DNA of 64,000 bases from Pseudocercospora fijiensis CIRAD86 (GCF_000340215.1 NW_006921532.1:7774423-7838422), one strand, 5' to 3'. Positions 36,016 through 50,011 are shown, counted from the first letter of the stretch. Numbers and translations are program-made. The notes: a model not told the origin generated them from the sequence alone.

Positions 36016-36449
36016 CTAGATCCTAGAGCTAAACATTCTAGTGTTACAATGTTCGAGCATATAGCGTAGGCGCGGCCGTGCGTCCTCTAAACACTAAATA
36101 GGGATATTAGAATGTTTGTACTAAAACGTTTGCTTTCTATTAGTAGACCTCGCCTACGGCCGTAGAATTCGCCCGTAGCCGTTTCTTCTCGTTGCCCCTA
36201 AGAGTCGGTTATGTGCCTACGTATTGTTTATATACGACTCCCTTTACGTCGCTTCTATACAAAGTTTAGACAATCTACCTTCGCGTCCTAAGTCTCGCTA
36301 ATCTATCCTAGCGTAAATATAGCTACTAGACAATCTATTCTTTTTATTAGCAGCTTATTACTTTATACTATTACCTTACTATTATAGTAGATTACTAGCC
36401 CCTTTATTGTATATAAGTATAGGTTTCTTCTTTATAAGTATAACGCGCG

Positions 36450-39340
36450 TCTAATAGAGATGTCTCGACCCGACTTAATCTTATTACCCCCGCGTAGTAT
36501 AAAGATTTCCTCGTAGTATAGAAACTAACCGACGAGAACGCAATAGCTCTTAAAGTCCTACGCGGACCTAACGAACCTAGAACTACGAAGGTAGATACAC
36601 TTAGGCGTATATTCGAATAGATCGGTAATTCTATCGAGAGTAACTCGGTTAGGGCGACTATACTCTAGCGGTACGCTCTATAGTATAAGATCTAGGAGAC
36701 TAGTGCTAATCCTTTACTCCGTATATCCTAAGCCTTCGTTCGAAGCCTCGACTAGTACGGCCTAATCTATTGCGCCGTCGTCCTCGGAACATCTATAGAC
36801 GCCTCCCGCCGAGTAAGTAACTATATTATCGAAGCTACCTAGGGCGAAGATTAGTTTACTTAAGCCTTAGAGCTTGTCCGGCTTCCGTTTAGCGCTCTAC
36901 TTTTAGTACCTAAACGTATTCTCGCCGATATTGTAGCTACTACTCGGATTAGACTTAGTCTCGAAGAAGCCTGTCGCTTCTAGATATAAAGCAAACGGAA
37001 GAGGCTCGCGGAAGCCTAGAATAGTCGCGTTAATAAGAGGAAGAGCGCTCTTTACGATTTTATTACTAGCAGTAACATTACCGCTATAAGAGACGCTTAC
37101 AAACCGAAACCTAGTAAGGAACGTACGATATAGGCCTACCTACCTAACATTCCTAAAGACTATATCGTTCTCTAAGGCTTTAAGATAGGGCGCAATTTAC
37201 TAGCGCCGAAAAAACACCTATTACGCGCCTTACGCAAAAAACATCTAAGGAAACCTAGGGTTAAAGCGGGTAGTAATATACTAGTACTAGATTTATAGCT
37301 AGAAGACGATAGCGTAGAACCCGATCTACCGGCATTAGACGACGAAGGAGGGAAAGGTACCTAGGACAATCCTCTTAACGTAGACAGAGATACGGCTTCT
37401 AATTTTCTTAATATATACGATAGATTAGAGCTCCGTTTACAATATCGCCGGCTTGGCCGTAGAGAAGGGATAGAAGCCTACTATACCTACTGCCGCAAAT
37501 AGTAGATAGACTTTACCTATGCTTTACTACCGAATATTAGAGAGCGTCTCGCTACGTTAGGCCGGCTACCGTATATATAAACTTTAATTACTCCGTTCCT
37601 ACTACGTACCGTCCCTATATCTAATATATATAAATGCTAACTATTTTGCTATATAGCGAAAGATTAACCCGTTTTCTAGCTAGTAAAGTAGTCTATATCT
37701 TGCACCTTTTACTTAATCTTACGACCGCCTCGCTTAGAAGCCCGTAATATATACGTATATAGCTCCCTACTATCCCGAGGCCGATTAGCTTATAGCTATA
37801 TACTATCTATTCTAACCGCCTGCCCGGATTTCTAACTAGTTTATACCTACGCTATACTAAGTTATATTCTATACGACCTTCGCCTTATTATCTTCCTATA
37901 TACTATTTATAGTAGATACGGCCTCTATAGAGATGCTATTAAGGTTTAGGTTAGACAATCCGCGCCTTAACTACTTTAGTCTATAAAGGAGGCGATAGAT
38001 GTACGTCCGTTAACGCGCTCTCGCGATTAATATATTATTACGATCGAGATTATTAGAGTTATAAGAACTACTTCTAACACCTAGGGACCTATATACCGGA
38101 AAGATACCGTTTCGAGGATTACTTCTATTATCTTCCTTAATATCGTATTATTAAGTACGTAACTTACCGATACGCCGTACCCTCTTACTATTTTTACGCT
38201 TACCTTAGCCGCTAATACCGATATACTATTCCTATTACTATCCGTCGCCTTCTTATCGAAGAATTCGAGCCGTTCCCTAATGTTACTATAATACCCGACT
38301 AGGTAATTTAGCCCTAGCTAACCGACGATTAAGCCCCGGAGTTCCCGCTCTACTTCGATTGTTTCCGATATACTACTATCGACGAATAGGGCGAATAATA
38401 TACGGCTGTCTTTTACTCGCGTACTTCGATATAAGAGTATTATAAAACGCGACATAAGTAGACTAATACCTATACTTAGGGCGGTAGTAGAAAAGCCCGC
38501 CTATAAGAGATACCTAATCGCTTATAGGAGAGCAATGTCTATATATAGCAATTCTTCTACCCTAAAGCTAGGTACGAACCTAGATAGAATCGCCTGTTCT
38601 AGGTCTATCGTTACGCTCGTATAGTACCTATTTTCCCCTTATCGTATAACGACCGGTTTGCGTCTGCTCTAATTAAAGCTTAGGCCGATATCTAGAAGAA
38701 ACTAGACGAGGATCGAAATATCGTTTACGATAGCTTAGCCTACGTATCTGCCCTCCCTTCCTAGATTTAGTAACTCTTTATCGACTTTTACGTCGTCTTA
38801 CTCTATAAAGACGAAATATAGGCCGCTATCTGCCTTTCTAAAGAAGATAATAAGCCCTATACCGTAGAAGTTATCGCTATCGCTCGCTAAGCGTTCTCTT
38901 ATACGATAAGGTATTATAGCGAAAGTAGCCCCTATTTTAACCTTACTAATTCCCGTAAGTAAGCCCTTACTAACTTTTATAATATAATATAGAAGTCTAA
39001 CTATTATAAACATTTTCGCTTTCGGCGCTATAAGACCCGCTCGAGCGAACTTAAATACGCCGACGCTATACTATACGCGCTAGTATATTTTATTCGTTAT
39101 ATCTCCTCTAAAGTTCTATTTTTCCCTTCTATAATGTCGCCTACTAATAAACTTAACAACGACGTCGACGCCGAAGTCGCTAGTTAAGTAAGCGATAAAG
39201 TCGACGAAAAAGTCGACTATAGCCTCGCTTAAGTAACGCCGACCGACGAATAGCGCGAACTCTAGAATAAACTTAGCAACCGCGTCCGAAGCGATATTAC
39301 CGAGACGGAAGAACTAGAACTATATCCTCTTATTTCCTAG
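36450..39340 (+). pseudogene. telomere-linked RecQ-type helicase (TLH-like), N-terminal part only
   Basis: It is the first ~3 kb of the gene complete at 43826-50095. Exon 1 runs to about 37575 and encodes a basic, Lys/Arg-rich region (ALKVLRGPNEPR, LAPKKHLLRALRKKHLRK). An intron (about 37576-37720) with family-2 palindromes follows. Exon 2 shows IQEYYKTRHK-like sequence resembling the zinc-finger-like His/Cys region that precedes RecQ in fungal TLH proteins, and an acidic DKVDEKVDY segment near the cut. The RecQ core is absent because the LTR starts at 39341. RIP stops are frequent. Confidence 0.75.
37635..37696. repeat. family-2 palindromes in a TLH intron, copy 1
   Basis: GCTAACTATTTTGC with TAGCGAAAG, then GTTTTCTAGCTAGTAAAG with a flanking AGTCTAT. 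They sit in the intron between the two TLH N-terminal exons; the equivalent in copy 2 is 45011-45072. Confidence 0.7.
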
Positions 39341-39658
39341 TATTAGCTAGTAACCGGCCCTATACACCTAGGCTAAGTTTTAAGCCTATATAAGAGGCCT
39401 CCTTCTATATTATAGATAGAGCACTAACCTCGTATAGTATATTGTTTATATTACACTTCTATAATGCCTATATTATAGGGCTCTAGTTATTAGCCTAAGC
39501 AACCGTCTTGTTATCCTATTATGCTAAACATAGCTACCTATATTGCTATAGGTTATATTACCCTCGGTAGCCTATACTATTACTATAGGTAGTAGTAGTA
39601 GTTTTAGTTTCCGTCCTTTATTAGAGCTAAAGGTAGGGCTATCTCTTTATATCTAACA
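39341..39658 (+). mobile_element. 5' LTR of a Ty3/gypsy element, 318 bp
   Basis: It starts TATTAG (RIP of TGTTAG) and ends CTAACA, giving a 6-bp terminal inverted repeat. The reverse complement is the LTR at 27117-27393. It follows CCTAG at the cut in repeat B. No convincing tRNA primer-binding site could be read in GGTTCGGGTATATT just downstream. Confidence 0.88.
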
Positions 39659-40447
39659 GGTTCGGGTATATTAAAGGTAGTCTCTAGGCACGAATAGCTA
39701 TAACTAAAGCGAGGGCACGATAAGAGCCTACGATACGGACGATACCGAAGTATCTTAAGGGGCTATTACGACAAGTAGAGAAACCTCTTAACGAGGGCAT
39801 CGCTTTAACCCCGAAAAGCTACAAACCCTTAGGACTGTTATAGCTTAGGGCCTAGTCTATAGCTATAGCTAGCTTCTAAGGACTCGGCTCCGGGTCGAAG
39901 ACCTATTTAGTACCGCTTGCTCGAGATAAGCCCCGCCTAAGGAGGAGATAGACTAATTACCTATCGGCCTTGCTTAGTTTGCTAAGACTATTAATTAATA
40001 GCGAATACGGATTGCAGGTCGGATAGCCGGGGAGTCCCCTATTAATCGGGTAGGGCGTTCCTAGATTCGTAGCCTCGCTTAGACAGTGCTTAGCCTTCTA
40101 CTAGAAAAAGAAGGCTACCGCCCCCCCTGCCTAGCTAAAGGAGATACGAGCTAGTTTCTAGGATCTAGGTATAAATAGAGATTGCAGTCTCTCCCTCCGA
40201 GCGGCTTTTGTCTAAAATCTACTAAACTAAGCTCCTAGAGGTAGTTAGGCGACCTCTAGGAGGCTAAATCCTAATACTACCCTAGGGGTAATACTAGGAG
40301 AAATAGCCTAATATACTACTCTCTCGTATAGCAATATTATAACAAACTAAACAGACTAAAGTTACTAAAAACACATTTATATAGCATTCTATTTCAACTC
40401 TATATAGTATTCTATTTCAACTATTTCAACTATTTTATAATAATCGA
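39659..40447 (+). other. gypsy leader region
   Basis: Noncoding between the LTR and gag. It contains a hairpin motif variant at 40273-40295 (TACCCTAGGGGTA core), the same family as those flanking ORF3, and a short duplication of CTATTTCAACT near 40395-40430. Confidence 0.7.
40273..40295. repeat. hairpin motif in the gypsy leader
   Basis: Fourth copy of the A/T-armed, C/G-centred palindrome. Its presence in both the gag-side and ORF3-side fragments supports that they come from the same element family. Confidence 0.75.
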
Positions 40448-43391
40448 ATAAGCTCTAGCTCTAGCGAAAACGAACATCGAGAATTAGCGGAATCCTCTAA
40501 ATCCGAAAACGCCCCTAATCCTATTAACGAAGAAATTAGGCGGCGACTAGTTAATATAAGTAAGCCTCCTACGCCCTCTACGCTAGAGGCGCTCTACACT
40601 GTCCTTATAAAAATAATAGAGAAGCAAACTAAGCTTCTCCGTTAAAACAAGCGTCGCCCGCTAGAGCTAGGGAGTAGAGCAAATCCCCTATTCGAAGGGT
40701 AGAACGCTATAGCACATATTAAGCGCTTTAAGGAAGGCTTAGTTAATTACGAGCTCGATAGAGAATCCGACTAGTACAAGATTCGGTCCTTTACGAGGAC
40801 TACCTCCTCTAAGCTTTACCGAACCCTTAAAACCCTAGTTAGCTACCTAGAAAAGGACGATAAGTCTAATACTAACTAGGAGACCTTTAAGATAGCCTTT
40901 ATAAGGGAGTATCGGGAGCGCGATAGCCGTCGTATTAAAGGCAGTCGTACGTAGCTCGAGTCCCTCTACTTAGTAAGGCGTACTAAGGATAACGACCTAA
41001 AGGGGTATATCCGCGAGTTTGTCGAGTTAGCGGATAGTATCGAATAGAGTAACCTCGAAAACTCTTAGAGAATAAGGCTGCTCCTCTAGGGGTTGCCGTA
41101 GCCTATAGCTTAGCGTATCTTCCGTCGCTATAAGCTTAGCGAGGCCGATCCTAAGAGCTTTAGGAAGTACAAAGAGGTCCTAGTGTATATTAAGGCCGAC
41201 ATTAATAGCGTAGCCGATACGAGGAAGTTCATCTACGGCGAAGACCGGAATAACCTAGCGTAGGTTAGGAAAGAAGCCTTAGTAAGTAAGGGACCTAAGT
41301 TCCTTCCTAAATCGTAAAGTAGTCCTAAGACCGTAACTCCTACTATTACTAAGCACTCTTAAGATATCGCGGACTTAGCTAAATCCCTAGCCTAGCTAAA
41401 CCTAAATGCGAAAGTATTATAGCGAGTTAGGGAGGTTATTAATACTACTATACTAGGCGATATACTACTAGTCTACTAGGTTTTAGATCCTAACTACCCT
41501 AAAGCCCCTTTAGTAGATGTCTACGCTATACGGAAGATCTATTCTAACTTAGATAGTAAGTGCTAGATATATAGCGGGTTTAAATATATCTAATCGTCCT
41601 ACCCTATCTAGAAAGAGCTTCTTAAAAGGAAGCTTATTATGCAAGTAAATGGCCGATTCTACTATATAGACACCGGCGACAAGATTGATTTCGAATAGGA
41701 TCGGAGAGCCCCGAAGCTACCTTAGCTAAAGACCCTTCTAGAAAAGAAGTACAGCGGTAAGATCGAGTTTAAGGATACTAGGAATAGTACCCTCGCCGCT
41801 ATTACTAAACGAGAAACTTAGAAGGTTAGGGCAAAATAGGTTGAGGAGCGAAGCAGTAACGGTACTACTAAGCCTATTAAAGTTAACTTTGTTTCTTAGG
41901 ATCCGGACGCAGTTACTAATGTTTATACGGTTACTAAGAATAGTATAGATGTCTACGCTGCTATACGGTCTTAGACCTAGTCCTAAAGTAAGGGTAAGAG
42001 CCCTTAGAACCCTACTCGCCCTAGTACGGCAGCCTCTACTAGGATACTAAAGAACAAGGCGGCCGATAAGGCTAAGCAATAGCGAGAGTTAACCGCTAAA
42101 ACTAAGACTCTCTAGACAGCTATAGACCGCGCTGCCCGATCTAGTACTATACCTAGCACCGCCTCTAGTACCCTACCTATAGAAAGCCTAGTCGTCCTAG
42201 AGACTCTAGAGGTCGATATAAAGGATGTTACTACCGACATTAGTAGTACCCTAGGCCTAGCTAACCTACCTACCTATAAACGGAAGTCATCCGACCTAAA
42301 GAGCTTTCGCTTTAATAGGTATATAAAAAAGTATAGTACTAGCTTAGCTAACTCCTTAGACATAAAGGCAAACGCTCTCTTCTAGGCTTTATAGTTCCTA
42401 GACCTTAAGTCTAATATGTCTATAGGAGAGCTACTAGTATACGGTTTGCCTACTAACCTATTCTAGAGCCGAATCCCTAACGATACTACCTTTATAAAAG
42501 ACCTCGCTACCCTCCGAAGGAAACAAGGACGAGAAGACTATATCGACGTCTCTTCCCTATAGTTCCTTCCTAAATTTTTAGGTGCCTAAGAGTTAGTAGA
42601 AGGCGAATCGGTAACCTACGAGAACTAAGAGACTATCGATAATACTAACGAAGAGGGAGTTAAGAAGATAGGCTAAGGGGATAGTAATAATCCCGACTCT
42701 GCTCTAGTTTTAGTCTCTATTAAGGCTATCCGGTTTACTAGCTAATAAATCGGTCGAGTAGGACCTTCTCGACCTAAAGAACTTTACTCTATCCCTAATA
42801 ATATAGACCTTTCCGTAGTTACCCGTTCCTTCGCCGTCGTCCCTACTATCTATATTTAGGTTACTATCGGGAGCTATAGTTAATAGATACTAGTAATGCT
42901 TAATAATAGTTTAGAGTTACTTATTATAAGTAAGCGCTAGGCTAAACAGCTTAGACTACTAATAAACAGAGACATTTCCCTTAGTATATAAGGAGTAAAT
43001 AGGGAGGTTGCGCTAGTAGGTACCTACTATAATATTATAGTAGACGCTTTCGGCATATACTTTTCCTTTACCTTCTAGATTGCCGCCGACCTAAATACGC
43101 TAATTATTCTAGGTCGGCTATAGTCTCGTATAACTCGTAGTATCTAGCGTAACTACGACGATAGCTCCTAAGAGGGAACTATCGCTAACTAGAAGGGCAA
43201 CCGAGTCGTGTTTACTAGTTATATCGGCAATACTAGCTACAAGTCCTACGAGGATATCCTTACTGCTTCTAGACGGTCTTCGGGAAACGCTACGGCGCGG
43301 TTGTAAGACCGGCAATCTACGCTATAAGTTAGTATAGCTTGAATAGGTTATTTCTAGAAGTGCGCCGCTCCGTACGTTAAGGTAAGTTTCG
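40448..43391 (+). pseudogene. Ty3/gypsy gag and start of protease, 3'-truncated
   Basis: ATA at 40448 (RIP of ATG) begins a Ser-rich then acidic N-terminus (SSSSSENEHRELAESS). The capsid-like region shows LKGYIREFVELADSIE and RRYKLSEADPKSFRKYKE. A KCxIYSGFKYI segment near 41560 looks like a zinc knuckle with Cys and His changed to Tyr. Lys/Thr/Ala-rich sequence follows, then a retropepsin-like part near 43000-43100 (IIVDAFGIYFSF, where DSG or DTG is expected). Homology stops at 43391 where repeat B copy 2 starts, so the rest of pol is missing here. The minus-strand pol at 31-34 kb has the same LTR type, so the two are likely halves of one family. Confidence 0.85.
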
Positions 43392-46300
43392 CTAGATCCT
43401 AGAGCTAAACATTCTAGTGTTACAATGTTCGAGCATATAGCGTAGGCGCGGCCGTACGTCCTCTAAACACTAAACAGGGACATTAGAATGTTTGCACTAA
43501 AACGTTTGCTTTCTATTAGTAGACCTCGCCTACGGCCGTAGAATTCGCTCGTAGCCGTTTCTTCTCGTTGCCCCTAAGAGTCGGTTATGTGCCTACGTAT
43601 TGTTTATATACGACTCCCTTTACGTCGCTCCTACGCAAAGTTTAAACAATCTACCTTCGCGTCCTAAGTCTCGCTAATCTATCCTAGCGTAAACATAGCT
43701 ACTAGACAATCTATTCTTTTTATTAGTAGCTTGTTACTTTATACTATTACCTTACTATTATAGCAGATTACTAGCCCCTTTATTATATACAAGTACAGGT
43801 TTCTTCTTTATAAGCATAACGCGCGTCTAATAGAGATATCTCGACCCGACTTAATCTTATTACCCCCGCGTAGTATAAAGATTTCTTCGTAGTATAGAAA
43901 CCAACCGACGAGAACGTAATAGCTCTTAAAGTCCTACGCGGACCTAACGAACCTAGAACTACGAAGGTAGATACACTTAGGCGTATATTCGAACAGATCG
44001 GTAATTCTATCGAGAGTAACTCGGTTAGGGCGACTATACTCTAGCGGTACGCTCTATAGCACAAGATCTAGGAGACTAGTACTAATCCTTTACTCCGTAT
44101 ATCCTAAGCCTTCGTTCGAAGCCTCGACTAGTACGGCCTAATCTATTGCGCCGTCGTCCTTGGAACATCTATAGACGCCTCCCGCCGAGCAAGCAACCGT
44201 ATTATCGAAGCCGCCTAGGGCGAAGATTAGTTTACTTAAGCCTCGGAGCTTGTCCGGCTTCCGTTTAGCGCTCTACTTTTAGTACCTAAACGCATTCTCG
44301 CCGACATTGTAGCTACTACTCGGATTAGACTTAGTCTCGAAGAAGCCTATCGCTTCTAGATATAAGGTAAACGGAAGAGGCTCGCGGAAGCCTAGAATAG
44401 TCGCGTTAATAAGAGGAAGAGCGCTCTTTACGATTTCATTACCGGTAGTAATATTACCGCTATAAGAGACGCTTATAAACCGAAACCTAGCAAGGAACGT
44501 ACGATATAGGCCTACCTACCTAACATTCCTAAAGACTATATCGTTCTCTAAGGCTTTAAGACGGGGCGCAATTTACTAGCGCCGAAAAAACACCTATTAC
44601 GCGCCTTACGTAAAAAACATCTAAGGAAACCTAGGGTTAAAGCGGGTAGTAACATACTAGTACTAGATTCATAGCTAGAAGACGATAGCGTAGAACCCGA
44701 TATACCGGCATTAGACGACGAAGGAGGGAAAGGTACCTAGGACAATTCTCTTAACGTAGACGGAGATACGGCTTCTAATTTTCTTAATATATACGATAGA
44801 TTAGAGCTCCGTTTACAATGTCGCCGGCTTAGCCGTAGAGAAGGGATAGAAGCCTACTATGCCTACTGCCGCAAATAGTAGATAGACTTTACCTATGCTT
44901 TGCTACCGAATATTAGAGAGCGTCTCGCTACGTTAGGCCGGCTACCGTATATATAAACTTTAATTACTCCGTTCCTACTACGTACCGTCCCTATACCTAA
45001 TATATATAAATGCTAACTATTTTACTATATAGCGAAAGATCTACCCGTTTTCTAGCTAGCAAAGTAGTCTGCATCTTGTACCTTTTACTCAATCTTACGA
45101 CCGCCTCGCTTAGAAGCCCGTAACCTATACGTATATAGCTCCCTACTATCCCGAGGCGGATTAGCTCGTAGCTATATACTATCTATTCTAACCGCCTGCC
45201 CGGATTTCTAACTAGTTTATACCTACGCTATACTAAGTTATATTCTATACGACCTTCGCCTTATTATCTTCCTATATACTATTTATAGTAGATACGGCCT
45301 ATATAGAGATGCTATTAAGGTTTGGGTTAGACAATCCGCGCCTTAACTACTTTAGTCTATAAAGGAGGCGATAGATATACGTCCGTTAACGCGCTCTCGC
45401 GATTAATATATTATTACGATCGAGATTATTAGAGTTACAAGAACTACTCCTAATACCTAGGGACCTATATGCCGGAAAGATACCGTTTCGAGGATTACTT
45501 CTATTATCTTCCTTAATATCGCATTATTAAGTGCGTAACTTGCCGATACGCCGTGCCTCCTTACTATTTTTACGCTTACCTTAGCCGCTAATACCGATAT
45601 ACTATTCCTATTGCTATCCGTCGCCTTCTTATCGAAGAATTTAAGCCGTTCCCCGATGTTACTATAATACCCGACTAGGTAATTTAGCCCTAGCTAACCG
45701 ATAATTAAGCCCCGGAGTTCCTACTCTACTTCGATTGTTTCCGATATACTACCGTCGACGAATAGGGCGAACAATATACGGCTGTCTTTTACTCGCGTAC
45801 CTCGATATAAGAGTATTATAAAACGCGACACAAGTAGACTAATACCTAGACTCGGGGCGGTAGTAGAAAAGCCCGCCTATAAGAGATACCTAATCGCCTA
45901 TAGGAGAGTAATATCTACGTATAGCAATTCTTCTACCCTAAAGCTAGGTACGAACCTAGATAGAATCGCCTATTCTAGGTCTGTCGTCGCGCTCGTATAG
46001 TGCCTATTCCCTCCTTATCGTATAACGACTAGTTTGCGTCTACTCTAATTAAAGCCTAGGCCGATATCCGGGAGAAACTAGACGAGGATCGAAATATCGT
46101 TTACGATAGCTTAGCCTACGTATCTGCCCTCCCCCCCTAGATTTAGTAACTCTTTATCGACCTTTACGTCGTCTTACTTTATAAAGACGAAATATAGGCC
46201 GCTATCTGCCTCCCTAAAAAAAATAATAAGCCCTATACCGTAGAAGTTATCGCTATCGCTCGCCGAGCGTTCTCTTATACGATAAGGTATTATAGCGAAA

Positions 46301-46716
46301 GTAGCCCCTATTTTAACCTTACTAATTCCCGTAAGCAAGCCCTCGCTAACTTTTATAATATAATATAGAAGTCCGACTATTATAAATATTTTCGCTTTCG
46401 GCGCTATAAGACCCGCTCGAGCGAACTTAAATACGCTAACGCTATACTATACGCGCTAGTATATTTTATTCGTTATATCTCCCCTAAAGTTCTATTTTTC
46501 CCTTCTATAATGTCGCCTACCGATAAACTTAATAACGACGTCGACGCCGAAGTCGCTAGTTAAGTAAGCGATAAAGTCGACGAAAAAGTCGACTATAGCC
46601 CTATCTAAGTAACGCCGACCGACGAATAGCGCGAACTCTAGAATAAACTTAGCGACTGCGTCCGAAGCGGTATTACCGAGACGGAAGAACTAGAACTGTA
46701 TCCTCTTATTTCCTAG
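43392..46716 (+). repeat. repeat B, copy 2, homologous part
   Basis: Colinear with 36016-39340 and of identical length. Unlike copy 1 the gene runs on to about 50.1 kb. Confidence 0.95.
45011..45072. repeat. family-2 palindromes in a TLH intron, copy 2
   Basis: Same position and form as 37635-37696. The core GCTAACTATTTTAC faces TAGCTAGCAAAG. Confidence 0.7.
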
Positions 46717-49700
46717 TTATTACTCTCCCTATTCTAGCACCTAATTAGTAGTCGTCGGTTCTACTCTCCGCTCCTTAGCTACCTCGCCCTTTATATAGTA
46801 TAACCGTATTCGGGCGTATAGCGGGAGCCGAACGACTTTAATTACTATCTCTCTACTATTATTTAGATAGGGCAACTCCTCGTATTTAACTACTCCCGGC
46901 GTTATAACTAGGGCTTCGACCGCGACGACGAAGTTTTAGAGGCTATTAAGTATAAGATAGAGTTACTCTTTATATAAGAGACCGCTATCTAAGAAATTGT
47001 CCGCTAGCGTAGTACCCTCTTCGCCTTTACTAGCAACTATATATCGACTAATTAGGCTATCTAGGCCGCCGACGGTAAATCCGTTTAATTTAGGAACGTC
47101 GTGCTACGAGTTATAGACCTAACTACTCTACTCGAGTATTGCTATCGATAGGCGTATAAGATCCTACGGCGCGACCTCCTTTTCGGACTCCCGTATAACT
47201 CTATCCCCCTTACCGACCTTTATAACCGCCCCGAAGAAACTACTATCTACTTTAGCTTCCTCTAGGATAAGCGTAATGCTACTATCGTTAACTTAGCTCG
47301 GACGTTCGTTATTAACGCTATCGCTAGTAATCCGGCTCTATTATATTTGTACTTAGAGGCCGGTTTAGATACACTCCGCCTTAGCTCGGCAGTCGGCGCG
47401 TATAAGTATTGCGTCTAAGAGTTCCTTTAGCTACTTAGCGTCCTTATATTTATTAGTAGCGGTTAGCCCGCCCGCGAATCCGAATTCTTCTCGGCGATAT
47501 AGCGTAATACTTAGTCGGTCCGCTCTATTACTATCCGAGATAGATACGTTATAATTTACCTAACCTATACTAAGCTCCGCTAGAAGTTAAACAATAAATA
47601 AAACGTCCGCTTCCTATTTAAGCTCGGCCGCCTGCTTGTCGATTACCTTATATATATTTAACTATTTCGCGAGCTCTACTAGCATTAATCTAACCCTAGG
47701 TAGGTGCTTAGTCCTTTCCTCTAGTCTAAGGACAACCTCGTCTAGTCGGATAATACTATAACCCGATACCTTCGTCGACAGACCGTAGCCGCTAGCCTAC
47801 CCGCCTTCGGTATTAGCGAGTAGCGTTACTTCTCCGTCGCTATCGTTAAGAAATTCTTTAGCAAGTTCGTAGGCTTCGATTAATCGGACGCGGATAACGA
47901 AGACGACGAGGTCGACGATATAAAGGCAGCTATAGCTAGGTAGCGTAACTATAGTCTCTATACTGCTAATATTTTATATACTAACGCTAATCTATTCGCC
48001 GCGTCGTCTAACTTATAGGATAGCTTAATCTAAGGCAGGTACCGCGCGTCTCGTATCTAGTCGAACTTCCTCTAGCTTCCTACCGCTATTACTCGCTACT
48101 AAGGGACCTAGCCGTCGCTAGGTAGCTCTATTAGCAACCTCTTAGCACTCGAGAATAGTAGTCTCGCCTCCGTCTTTACCCTCGATAAAGCCCTATAGTA
48201 CGCGCGCGAAATTATATAAAACCCGCGGCTATAGTAGAAGAGCGAGGGTTAAGCGACCGCTATACGATAGATCCTCTCCCTCGAGGCCTAACTACTCGTC
48301 GTCCTCGGTACTAGCGCCGGTAAGAGTCTCCTCTTTATAGTTCCTTACTATATAAAAGGTACGCGGACTACCGTACTTATCCTTCCTCTAGTTGCTCTAC
48401 GAGTTAATATACTTACCCGACTTAAAGCCGCTAAAGTATCCTACGTAGTATAGTAACTAGGAATAGAGCGCCCCGCTTCCCTTGTCCTAGTTAGCGCTAA
48501 GGCCGCCTACTCTACCTAATTTATTATATATATACGGCGTCTCGGGGTCTAGAACTAGCTCGATCGTATCTTCGTCGACGAGTACTATTTAACCGTAACC
48601 GCGTTGCCGTACCGCTCTATCTTTTACTAATTTAGCTATCTCGGGTTAATTAGTGCCTAGGTCGTCTATCTAACCGCTACTCTACTACTATTAATAGAAC
48701 CTAAATTCCTATAGCGCAACGTTATCGCCTAGCCTATAATAGTACGGCGGAGTACTAATCGCGCTAATATTGCATATCGTGTTTCCTTATACTAGTAGGT
48801 ATAGTTACTACTTATAGCTATACGACTTATTAGGAAGCAACCTAGGGCGAGTATATTCGTACCCGGCGATCGCGTCCTAGTATTCGTATATAGTCTCGAC
48901 TACGCCGAGTAGCTAGCGAGGGAAATTAATTGCCCGTACTTTACCGCCGCTAGTAGAACTACTAGCGAGAAAGAATAGCTGCTCGACGCCTAGCTTAATA
49001 GCACCGATAATCTATTTCTTATCGCTACTCCTACGCTCGGCGAAGGATTCGACGTACTACGTATCCGGATTGTTATCTACGTCGGCCTCCTACCCTTACT
49101 AATATTATTCGTATAATAGTCCGGTCGCGCTAGGCGAGATAGAAAGCTAGTACTATCTTACCTCCTACTACTAACCGAACTAACTATACTAGTAACGGTC
49201 GACTAGAGTAAGCTTAGCTTCGATTAATACCCTTACGTAGATAACGTTAGCTATATATAGTAGCGCGAGAGGCAAGCTATATAGTAATATACTCGCGTAG
49301 GTAAATGTTTGCGTCTAATTATATCTAATTACCTCGATAGTCCCTAATTCCGCTTAACGTATATATCTAACCTAGACGATAGTAACGAGCTCTACTAACG
49401 ATATATATACCGACTAGTACCGCCTCTAACCTAGCCCGAAACGCCGTAGGCTTAGGCGATCCGTCGGCAGACCGCCTATTTCTAGCGTATCTAGTAAAAC
49501 GAAGCTAGTAGTATAATATAGTTCGACCGCAACCTCGCCGTTATCTAATAACTATATACTATCTACCGCTTCGTTAATCCCCGCCTCCCTATATACTAAT
49601 TCTCTTAATGCCTACGCGCTAACTTCGTAGTTGCGAAGAAGAGGCAAGCGCTCTAGACTAAGCCGATCGAGAGGTACTATACCTGCTTCTACTGCTATTT

Positions 49701-50011
49701 CCCTTTTACTATATACTAGGAATATAGCAAGCAAATACGGAGTTGTTAATAGCTAGACGTTATATAGCTAGTCGCTATCGGCGTGTTCTAGTCGCTATAG
49801 ATAGGTCCTACTTAGATCCGGGATAAATTCTAGCACTAATTTAAAACGCTAGAGGAATACCTCTAGTAGATAACTTAGAGTACTATATAGGATAGAGAAA
49901 AGGCTATCTAAGGTGTTCGTTTCTACGCTATCGCTATCGAGTACGTTCTAGCTAGGAACGTTAAACTAGATCCGGTACCCGCTAATAACTATATAGAGTA
50001 GGAATTCTAGA

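Larger units (their letters stand above)
36016..39340 (+). repeat. repeat B, copy 1 (3,325 bp)
   Basis: Direct repeat of 43392-46716 with exactly the same length and a constant offset of 7,376, so no net indel. It is cut at 39340 by an LTR; copy 2 continues. The first ~430 bases are a noncoding 5' region with TGTTACAATGTTCGAGC and some surviving CA/TG. Confidence 0.95.

Noticed and set aside
39659..39680. tRNA primer-binding site of the gypsy element
   Set aside because: GGTTCGGGTATATT follows the LTR but lacks the leading TGG and cannot be matched to a tRNA end by eye.
43118..43315. 65-codon minus-strand open frame
   Set aside because: It lies antisense to the gag-protease region, which is clearly coded on the plus strand.
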